Source: Cheiracanthium punctorium (Eukaryota; Arthropoda; Arachnida; Araneae; Cheiracanthiidae). From it: a DNA stretch of 64,000 nucleotides. The DNA is taken from positions 248,001 through 312,000 of the forward strand of contig JAWZYV010013183.1 of NCBI GenBank assembly GCA_038373885.1, read 5' to 3'. The notes under the pieces are model-generated. The model worked only from the letters and a program-made list of their open reading frames with translations. It was not told the DNA's origin and ran no database searches. Below are positions 54,927 to 64,000 of the stretch, piece by piece. Both the position numbers and the translations under genes were made by a program. The stretch's first letter is position 1, and every line of letters starts with the position of its first letter.

Positions 54927-55495
54927 GGGTCGCCCAAATGAAAGTTGCACTACAGGTGGTTTGAGAAATGGTTTAATGGCATTAACATAAATTAGTATAC
55001 AAAAGAAAGAGGTAATACAGGCGTAAAAGATAGGCTGAACAAAGTCACATTGTAGGCTGAAACAAGAGTTCCAGAGGTCAGCGAGATGATGGATACCCCC
55101 AGTGATAAGCTCCGGGGAAAGAGTTATCCTTTCATGCAGTATTTTGTGCACACTTCCTTTGCTTATAGACACTAACTACGCAATTTTGCGACGGTTTCTT
55201 AAGAAGGATTCGGCGAATCGTCCCTCGTCGAAATAGTGGAGGAAATGTCTATGAGCAAAGGAAGTGTGCACAGAATACTGCATGAAAGGTTGTCCTTTTC
55301 CCCAGAGCTTTTCATACAGGCTATCCATCATCTCGATGACCTCTGGGACACTTGCTTCAACCTACAATATCACTTTGTCTAGGCTATCTTTTACGCCTGT
55401 ATTACCTCTTTCTTTTGTATACTAATTTGTGTAATGCCATTAAACCACCATTTCTCAAACCGCCTGTAGTGTCACTTTCATTTAGGCGACCCTTA
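54927..55495. mobile_element. Large palindrome carrying two transposase HTH fragments
   Basis: Arms 54927-55175 and about 55249-55495 are inverted copies around a 73-bp centre, outer ends GGGTCGCC and GGCGACCC. Each arm encodes a helix-turn-helix-like fragment (MSISKGSVHKILHERI on the - strand of the left arm; MSMSKGSVHRILHERL on the + strand of the right arm) of the kind found at the N-terminus of mariner-like transposases. The rest of the transposase is missing. Confidence 0.7.
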
Positions 55496-55496
55496 T

Positions 55497-55499
55497 ATA

Positions 55500-55567
<68 letters not shown>
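55497..55567. repeat. (TA)n microsatellite
   Basis: About 70 bp of TA dinucleotides directly beside the palindrome. A pure A tract follows at about 55614-55640, and a shorter (TA)n run lies near 55699-55716. Confidence 0.95.
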
Positions 55568-55568
<1 letters not shown>

Positions 55569-56224
55569 CTAACAAGTAAAACACAAAACATACTACAAAT
55601 AAGACATATCTCGCAAAAAAAAAAAAAAAAAAAAAAAAAAATAACAGCTATTAGCAAGAATTAGAAACCAGATTTTGAAGCCAAATAAAGTGCAAGAATA
55701 TATATATATATATATAATATATAATAGCTTACTTACGTAAAGTGAAATCCCAAGATAATCCATTGATAAAGTGAAAAAAAATATAAATATAAAAAAGTAG
55801 ATAGCACAAGGTGCCAATTAACGAGCTTATACCGGATAAGTGTTTAAATATAGCCTTTTAAGGCAATGCAAGAGTGGATAAATTGGATATAAAGCGCCAA
55901 ATTAGAACTGGTGGGATTTTTAAGCCTAATCACATGTGACCGCAAATAGACGGAAAATGGAATTAATATTGAAATGGTGTGCTCTATCATCAGGCGCCAC
56001 CGCACACACATTTCAATATATATATATATATTCATTTTAGGATAGAATGTATGACATTTACAAATGGTGGTGAGATAAAGTCTATACATTTCAAACTTTT
56101 AGATACGATGTTGTTTATAAAGGGTGGTTGCTTGAAAGAAATTATTTTAAAAAAATCTGAAACACTTTCATATTTTAAATAAGCACTAAACTGCTATATA
56201 TTAAAGCGAATCATAATCCATGCG

Positions 56225-56740
56225 TATTCCTTATTTTTGTTCTTCATTCCATTAAGTTGGATAGTGTATCATTATTCATGAGTGAACGTATTTTTCTTCC
56301 TTGTTCCATAAAACGCATATTTGGAATCAAAATCTATCTTAAAATTGCCTACTAAATCTGTTTTACAATCTTCGCCAAGCATATTTCAACTATACTGCAC
56401 CATTTTAAATACTGTTTGGAATGCGCATCTTAATCCATGAGTATCCCGGAGTATTTGTCTTTCTTGTTCCACAAAGCACTTCTTAAGAATTGAAGTCTAT
56501 AATAAAATCGCCCATCAAAACTGTTTAACAATCTTCGTCAGGCATATTCTAACTACACTTCACCTTTATAAATACCATTTGGAAAGTGTATCATAATCTA
56601 TGAGTTGACTGTAGTTGTCTTCCCTGTTTCATAAAACACTTCTATGGCCTTGAAATCTTTATTAAAATCGCCTACTAAAACTAATTTACAATCTCTGCCA
56701 GGCATATTCTAACTATACTTTTCCTTTGTAATAAACGTTT
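56225..56740 (+). repeat. Diverged tandem array, three units of about 160 bp
   Basis: Marker blocks TTGTTCCATAAAACGC (56303), TTGTTCCACAAAGCAC (56465) and TGTTTCATAAAACACT (about 56624) recur, with CTACTAAA..TGTTTTACAATCTTCGCC between them. Non-coding. Confidence 0.65.
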
Positions 56741-57026
56741 GTCAGTTTCTAGCCGAATTTGGAAGTTATGTCAAACTTGGCTCAGTTTTGAATACTTTTT
56801 TTTTTCGACACTAAACTTGCCGATCAAATATCAAAGATTGCAAAACTTGGAGACTTTCAAAATTTTATTCTCTCCCTCCAACCTCAGCGTTATCTGGTAC
56901 TTTTAAGCATTTCTCTCCACAGGCCGTAATGTATGAGAAATATTTTTTTAGCTCTGAAAAAAAACTACAAATCATATACACACCAATATCATAAACAGTT
57001 GTACGACGGTTGTCTTTGATATATAC

Positions 57027-57545
57027 AGTCTAATTATAATTAAAGTTCCATATTAAAACGATCAGAAAAGGAAAACTACTAGACCCAATGTTATCAAACT
57101 TGGTAATTGTGTAAAGGTTTTCAGGGGATTTATTATCGGCGAAAAAAAAGTTCAAAAATTCAACATCAGGGGCAAGGACATATTTAAGGGGAGGGGGGGG
57201 GTCCAGGGTTCCGAACCTCTTCGTTCTAGAAATTTTCGTTACTAAAATGATAATGACATAGTGTCCTTTTGAGAAAAATAGTGCCTTTTATACCGTTTGC
57301 GCCCGCTCCGAAATTTCTGATCCCCCTCCAAAATGTTCTTAAAGGGGAAGGGAGAAGTCGGACCCCTGAACACCTCCCTTAAATACTTCCTTGCCCCTGG
57401 TGTTCAATTTTTCAACTTTTTTCCGCGGAAAACAAATCCCCTGACGACCACCTTTACATAATTACCAAGTTTGATAACATTTGGTAAAGTAGTTTTCCTT
57501 TTCTGATCCTTTTAAAGTGAAACTTTAATTATAATCACCCTGTAT
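57027..57545. mobile_element. Inverted-repeat MITE with ACAGGGTGATTATAATT ends
   Basis: Read from either side the ends are ACAGTCTAATTATAATTAAAG and ACAGGGTGATTATAATTAAAG. The arms (about 185 and 200 bp) include ATGTTATCAAACTTGGTAATT and CCAGGGGCAAGGA-type blocks in inverse. The centre is short and non-coding. Confidence 0.7.
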
Positions 57546-58094
57546 ATATACCGAATTTGAGCTCAATCGAGTATATATACAGGGAACTAGCACACACTAA
57601 ACACACATATATAGGAACTAGCACACACTAAACACGCAAAAACCCTCACACACGGAAATAAAAACCCACATTTGAAAAGTGCCTCGCCGTGACAAATGGT
57701 GTAGGCAAGTTATGTCGACGCTAAAAAAAAAAAAAAACTCACTGATTTTTAATAACACTCCAGTGTAAACGTTCTCTACACATTTCTCGCGTGATCTAAA
57801 TAAAAAATAGGTATCCACAAAATTTTTGCTGTAAAATATGATACTCACGAATATCTAAAATTCAATTTCAGGGCTTTTTGAAATTTGTTTTACAAGGAGG
57901 GTAAACGTTAAAAAAGGTGGAGGGTGATCATCTTTCTTGAAAGAAAAAATAATATTTACAAGATTCTGCTTTAAAATGTTACAAATATATTTAGAAGCAA
58001 CTGGTTTGCGATAAAAAGCACGTTGAAAATTTGTTTGTTTTAATTTAATGTTAAAAAAACGGAAATTACTTTCCGCTCCCGTTAATAAATATTT

Positions 58095-58770
58095 CAGTTT
58101 TACAGCCAATCTTTGAAAAATATACTTAGAATACAATCATTTTTTTTACTTAGCACTAATGAGAATTTCCTGTATGAGAAAGATTAAACAAATTTGTACC
58201 AACATATACTCCGTACTGAAAATAACTATTTTTATTCAGTTTTACAGCTAATATTAGAAAAATATGCTAAGAATATTAATTTTTTTTTACCTAACACCAA
58301 TGAAAATTTTCTGTAATGACGGATTTAAGAAAAATGTGCCCAATCTATGCTCATACTGATAGTAAACATTTACTCAGTTTTACAGCCAATATTCGAAAAA
58401 TATGCTTAGAATATAACTATTGTTTTACCTATCACCAATGAGAATTTTCTATATGAGACGGAATTAACTCAGATGTGCCCAACATTTACCCACACCGACA
58501 ATAAATATTAGGCACTCAGTTTTACAGCAAATCTTCGAAAAATATGCTTAGAATATTATTTTGTTTTATATAGCACTAATAAGAATTTTCTATATGAGAC
58601 AATTTTAACAAATGTGCGCCCATACTGATAAAAATATTTACTCAGTTTTACAGCCAATATTCGGAAGATATGCTTAGAATATAATTATTTTTTACCTAAC
58701 ACCCATGAAAATTTTCTATATGAATTATATTTGAAAAATATGTGCTCAACGTATGCCAATACTGAATAAT
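58095..58770 (+). repeat. Tandem array, five diverged units of about 125-143 bp
   Basis: CAGTTTTACAGC begins at 58095, 58237, 58375, 58517 and 58643. Each unit continues with GAAAAATATGCTTAGAATAT, ACCTAACACCAATGA and AATTTTCTATATGAGA-type blocks. Non-coding satellite-like DNA. Confidence 0.85.
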
Positions 58771-59252
58771 TATGTGAACTATCTTTTGTTCAGAAAAGCA
58801 TTAGGCACTTTTTTCGTTCTTCCTCCACATAGCAAATGAACAAATGGATCTGATTTGCAAGCACTCATTCCCAGAATTATTCAGATTAATTATACATATA
58901 AATCTGGGTGACATACATTTCATTGGCTCATCATAAATTATATCCCCTTTCAGAGCAACGCAATTCCACTCAGCTAGTTCACTCTAGCACTCCTCCTATA
59001 TCCAAAATAATACCCCGAGCTAAAAGGGTCGCTTGACTAGGAAATCACGATTGCAAGGGGGGAACAAATTACAACTGACTTGCCTGCCTCGTTAAGTGCA
59101 ACAGTATCTTGGACGAATAAGCGAATGTGCTAGCAAGCATTTACATACGTTTCCTTCAATTCAGCAGCTTGCGCTCTGAATGAGAGCATTGATCAAGAGG
59201 AAGCATTATTTGAATCGCGTATTCGTAAATCAACAAAATATATTAAGTCAAA

Positions 59253-60990
59253 CAGGGTGCCCCAAACTTAAATCCTTTATCTATTAGAAATAATTGGGCA
59301 ACGTAAATTGAAAAAAAAATGTTCAAAATATGTTAGAAAAAACGTTTGGAACAAATTTCTTTTCTTCATTTTCAAAAATTTACACTTTTTAAATTTGTAT
59401 ACTACTCCCGTACGAAAAAATTTCAGGTTAGTAAAATATGTACCATATATTAATCAGGCGACATACAAAAGTTTAGACTTAGATCTTAAAAATTTTTATT
59501 GAAGAAATATTAACATAAATATATGCTGACTTAAACCACTTTTCAATAGCTCTGGAAGGGGGAAAAAATCAGGTCGGATGATCACGTTTTAGGGATCATA
59601 CAAAAATTGTGAAAGAAAACAATGTTTCTGCATTCTTGCAATAAACGTTTATTTGGAAATCACTCCCAGCCCCTAACCTTTTTTGTTTCAAGATATCTCC
59701 GAAACACTTTATGATGAAGGGTTGAAAATTTGTATATCAACTTATTAGCGTATGGGGCTTATTTTACTATCAAGGAATCTTTTTTGTACGGGGTCATATA
59801 AAATTTTTTTTTAAATGTAACATTTTTAAAATTAACAAGATAATTTTTTCTTAACATAGTCTTTTTTCTTACCTCATTTTGAAAAAACTTTCAATTTACA
59901 TTGCCCAAATGTATCTCTAATAAATAAAGAATTCCAGCATAACCTACGTATATTATTTAAAAATCTGACGTAGTCATTACTTGACTTCTTTGTGCATCTA
60001 TTAAATTGTATAATGGAAAGTAGGTTCAGATGAAGAAGTCTTGGTACGATTCAGTTACTTTTTGAAGTGTCGGGCCGGTGCTGGACGTAAAGGCAGAAAG
60101 GCACTGGCAAGGTACTCCGCCAGCAGGTGTGTGTTTGCTGGGTCGGTAGTTTTCCAACGTAATTACAAATAGTAGATCTTGACAAGGCAATTCCTAAGAC
60201 TCTAGTATAAGGTTATTAAACGTACTACAAGTAAGGCAATTTGAAATATTTTTCTGAGTATTGACGACACTCATGTATTTCTTTAACCTGCGTTTGTAAA
60301 TTGTGGACATCACAATGCAAGGAATTACCCAATTTCAGTAAGTTATGTAATCCCCTTCATACAGTATTTTCAAAATACAACTCATGATGTTAAAAACCAA
60401 GTGTCATAGTTCGATACACAACAAACATTCAGGGTGTCACAAAAAGGTGGTAACAGGATTTAATTCTTTGTTTATCAGCGATAAGAAGGCAATGTAAATT
60501 GACAAAATGCTCAAGATTAGGTCAGAAATAAGATTCCGTTAAAAAAAAATCCTCTCCTTAATTTTCGAAAAGTTGCACTTTTTAAATTTGCATACGACTC
60601 CCGTATAAAAAATTCCCAGTTAATAAAATGTGCCTCATACACTAATGAATTGATGACAAAAATTCAGCCTTTCATCATTAAACGTGTCAGAGATATCTTT
60701 AAACAAAAAATGATCGGGACTATACATGAATTTGCATGAAAACGTTCTATTGCTAAAGTGGAAAAAGAAAATTCTTTCGTAATTTCTGTATGACCTCTGA
60801 AATGTGATTGTTTTTCCCTTTCGAGAGCCATTGAAAAGTGGTTACAATCAGTATTATTTTGTACATGACCTTATTGTGCGTGGGGTACATTTTACGGATT
60901 GGAATTTTTTATAAGGGGTTTGTATACAAATTTAAATGTGTAAGTTATTTTTCACCTCCATAAAACAATCTCGCAATTTAACAAGAAACG
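59253..60990 (+). repeat. Two copies of a CAGGGTG-ended dispersed repeat
   Basis: Copies begin CAGGGTGCCCCAAACTTAAA (59253) and CAGGGTGTCACAAAAAGG (about 60429) and share CTCCCGTA..AAAATT and AAATTTGCATAC-type blocks with each other and with about 50090-50480. Coding capacity absent. The DNA between the copies (59950-60428) is unassigned. Confidence 0.5.
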
Positions 60991-61320
60991 TTAAAAACCA
61001 TGTGTCTTCTGGTTTGTTTACGTAAAGCTTGGATACTGTGAAGGAACTTTAAATCGAAAATTACGATGCGGGGAAGATGACAAGGAGTTCATCGATGACT
61101 AGTAAGAAAACAACGAAGAGAATCAAGTACAAATGTAGGGAACATGATCCATATTTCGGCTGGAATCATAATGAAGCGGAAAACGAACCCTGGAAATGCG
61201 CTTTTTGTTTATGAACATTATTATCTGTGTTTTTTCTTAATTTTTGTTTTATTTGTTGTGCGTAATTTTGTATTAATTACTGTAACTAAGTTCCTATTTC
61301 ATCAGATATGCAAAATATGT

Positions 61321-61873
61321 CAGGGTGTGTTACAATTCTTTCCCGGGTTTGGAAAGCTTATAAAGAAATAATATATTACCAATACAGCAACAAAGTTGAC
61401 TTTACAGGAGAAAGAAACATTACAAGTTTTGTTTCACAAATAACGAGCTTCCTCGTCGTTGGATTGGTCGAGGTTCTGAGGACGACAATCGCCTTCTTCC
61501 GTGGCTACCTCGCTCTCCGGACCCAACTCCATACTCGTGTGTTCGTGCCCTCTGTGCCTTATGATGTAAAAACTTTACACCAGTGGACCACAGCAGCATT
61601 CGCTACCGTTAATGGCGACATGTTAAAGCGAGTGTGTGTTGAGGGTAGAATTAGACTTTAGACTTGATATCTGCCGCATCACGAAAGGTTCACATACTGA
61701 ACATTTATGAAACAAAACTTGTTACATTTCTTTATCGAATAAAGACAACTTTGTTTGATAAAGAAATGTAAAAGGTTTTGTAGTCCATTGGTGAAAAGTT
61801 TTTAAAGTTGTATTGATAATATATTTTGTATAAGCCTTCCAAACCCGGGTGGGGGGAATTGTGACACACTCTG
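61321..61873 (+). mobile_element. Tc1/mariner-type deletion derivative with decayed transposase
   Basis: About 553 bp with inverted ends: the left reads CAGGGTGTGTTACAATTC...CCCGGGTTTGGAAAGCTTAT, and the right in reverse complement CAGAGTGTGTCACAATTC...CCCGGGTTTGGAAGGCTTAT. Between them the + strand reads RRWIGRGSEDDN and LPRSPDPTPY in one frame, then TRVFVPSVPYDVKTLHQW and FATVNGDMLKRV in another. These are the last blocks of a DDE transposase ('RWIGRG', 'SPDLTPmDFF', 'v..dmL.RV') joined by a frameshift. Inactive. Confidence 0.78.
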
Positions 61874-63363
61874 TATAGATGGGTGATACGTCATTATTTT
61901 CTTGGTGTTATCTGTACCAATTCCATTTACTACCTAGGTAAAATGGTTTCCCAGCATTTTTGAAAATAAACCTTTATATGGATGCATATATCTTAACACA
62001 ACGTAGTAACTGATGAGTTAAGATAATAATTTTTTTTTTTTTCTGGTGGCGGTGGTTGCGATGGGGGGGGGGTGTATATTGCCCTATCTTCCAAGAGGGA
62101 TAAAACCACTTCATTTTTTATGAAATACTTCAAAGATTCAAACTTCTAAAAGTTCTGACACAAATACTTTAAAAATAGTCCCTATGAATTAAGAAAAAAA
62201 ATATGTGCAACAAAGTAATAAAGAAAAAAGCCAAATAAAGAAAATCAAAAAATATCAGTGAAAGAAGGAAAAATCTTACAAAATTTTTTCATTACTTAAC
62301 AGACTACAAAACAAGAAGAAAATTAAACATGGGAAAAAAACAGCAGTAATTAGCATCAAGACTTTAAAAGCATGAGACACATCCACATACTTTTTTTTTT
62401 AATATTTCGAATAGCTATCCACCACCAAAGACAATAACAAAACTTTGCTGAAGAAGGATTAATAATTCATGCTAGGAGAGAATAACAAGGGGCCTCCAAG
62501 GGGGTAGGAGAGGCAAATGAATCCGTTCACGCTAATTGCGCCATCACTTATTTATCTAATGAGAGATGTCAACCCGTGGCCCCGAATGGCTTCGCCTGTA
62601 ACGCTCTCTGTTGTGAGCCGGAGGGAATTATGGACTGGCGTACGTTGCTCAATAAATTCTCTCTCTTACCATTAGCGGACCATTCATCCTGATGAATGGC
62701 TCTTTAAATATGCGTCATCTTGTAACAATTATTGGTTATATCGATTCATGTCCCAATAACGTATTGATTTATTGTTATTTTTTAAATGTTCATCGGTATT
62801 AACTATCGAAATATTGGGTAAAAATATATTCTTATTTTAACTTCACAACAAATTAGAAGTTTTACATACGTGAGAGGGGGACACTGGTTTATTTAAATTT
62901 GTTTTCATTTTGTCAACCTCTTAAAAAATCTAGCCAAAATTTAAAAATCATTGTCTGAAGACAGTCGAAATGAAAAATTTTGAACACATTCATAGAGATA
63001 AATAATAATTTGATTCATTTGAATTTGGTATTTTTCCATTTACAAAACATGAATCACAATTTTTATTTTCTGAAAAATTTGAGAAAGTATTTTTTATTTG
63101 GAATTTTGGTTTTTTTCTAATAAAAAAATTCGATTATTCGTATTCTAGAAAAATCAGTGTCATTGAAACTTCATTAATTTTTATCTTACCAGTACTATAA
63201 AAAGATAAGTAATCAAGAAGAAAAGTCTAGCACTATTTTGACGTACATACTTTTTGCGAAAGATGCTTTGGCGGCATTTGCGTCATGAAAAAGAATTTCG
63301 GGAAAGAATATTAGTACTCGCTTTCTTCTATGTTGTCACCATTTACTTTTACGTAAGTTTGGA
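61874..63363. other. Intergenic DNA with one unusually complex block
   Basis: Mostly AT-rich, but 62470-62720 is much more mixed in base composition than its surroundings and includes the near-perfect palindrome CCATTCATC-CT-GATGAATGG (62680-62699). It is not open in any useful frame. It may be a conserved non-coding element. Nothing else recognised. Confidence 0.4.
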
Positions 63364-63705
63364 TGGACTCACCATGGCACAGTGGTTATGTCACTCGAAA
63401 TGGTAGACGGGCGAAATGTGAAGGTCCCGGGTTCGGGTCCCATCGCGCGTCCGTCGACCTAACCGTTCGGAGTTTTCCTCGGTTTTCTCCGAAACTTAGC
63501 GTAAATACAGGTTAGGATCCGTTAGAAAGATACCCACGGAGAGTATCCCCCTCCCTTTGTGTTGTCCTACTGACGAGGTTTTCGAGCCAAGCACACAAGT
63601 CCGATATGCGTGTTCACAATAACAGCAAGTTTGGATTTGGTAAATTCTCTCTTTGTGTTCGAAGAGGGCGGGCACAGCGATCTCTGAGCCAGATTTATTT
63701 AACAA
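63364..63705 (+). repeat. tRNA-derived SINE
   Basis: The head has A-box-like TGGCACAGTGG and B-box GGGTTCGGGTCCC at tRNA spacing, followed by a body with GTTTTCCTCGGTTTTCTCCG shared with 27480-27690. The open frame on the other strand (63496-63705) is a translation of this repeat. The remaining 63706-64000 is AT-rich and empty. Confidence 0.6.
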
Positions 63706-64000
63706 TTAAAATTTTATTGACTTTATGTTGAAATATGCAAATATCTCATTTGATATTGCAAAAATATTTAAACTGTGTTTGAATGCATGTCTCTTTTTTT
63801 TCAAATGTAAAGGAATTATACATATGATTAAATTTATTTTTAAAAACTATTTGTCGATACAAATTACTCAGCAAAATAATCAGTTGATTCAGTGAATGCT
63901 CAGTGAGGCAAATATATTTCGCCTAAAAATAACTCAAAATTCGACAGCATAGTTTTAAATTTAAATTCGTCCATCAAGTAGTTTTTTTTTTTTTCTGTGA

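Noticed and set aside
55352..55579. Frame ending in (YI)n
   Set aside because: Runs into the (TA)n microsatellite; a repeat artefact.
56..64000. CRISPR arrays, rRNA, canonical tRNA genes
   Set aside because: No regular short repeat-spacer array or rRNA core sequences; tRNA-like segments lack a clean cloverleaf and look like SINE heads or TIR elements.

Overview
The window is animal nuclear DNA, most likely arthropod and possibly a chelicerate. This rests on the very AT-rich intergenic DNA, spliceosomal introns with GT..AG borders, several classes of arthropod-type DNA-transposon debris, and part of a Ras-like GTPase gene. The species assignment is inference only.

The main feature is a complete Polinton/Maverick element (polintovirus-like) at 1185-19568, 18,384 bp long. 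It has a 6-bp target-site duplication (GATGTT), near-identical terminal inverted repeats (TIRs) of about 1.57 kb, and termini AGTAGTAAGG...CCTTACTACT. I see no stop or frameshift in any of its genes. On the + strand, starting 58 bp inside the left TIR, a protein-primed family B DNA polymerase gene is split into 18 exons (2818-10009) that splice in frame to 1331 residues. On the - strand, ten intronless genes run from the right TIR towards the centre: a PC4-like ssDNA-binding protein candidate, a retroviral-type integrase with chromodomain, penton (minor capsid), a pVI/pX-like basic protein, the major capsid protein, an adenain-type protease, an A32/FtsK-type packaging ATPase, an unknown 170-aa protein, a small basic protein and a 208-aa alpha-helical protein. 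Together they make a replication-integration-packaging-capsid set, so virion formation is plausible. The late cluster is virus-like in compactness: TATA boxes sit on upstream stop codons, and the pX-MCP-protease ORFs are joined by TGATG overlaps.

The Polinton lies between two inverted copies of an older repeat (959-1126 and 19793-19955) that carries a hammerhead-ribozyme-like core. It therefore seems to have inserted into an existing inverted-repeat locus.

From 20 to 64 kb the DNA is host-like, AT-rich and mostly non-coding. It contains three 3'-terminal exons of a prenylated Ras-like small GTPase on the - strand (44206 to 37134). It also contains a family of about 0.4-0.5 kb MITEs with CCCTTT...AAAGGG ends at TTAA sites (piggyBac type), a 169-bp hAT-type MITE with an 8-bp duplication, Tc1/mariner-type remnants with decayed transposase, LINE and SINE fragments, several inverted-repeat elements and diverged tandem arrays. 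No rRNA, CRISPR or bacterial features were seen.
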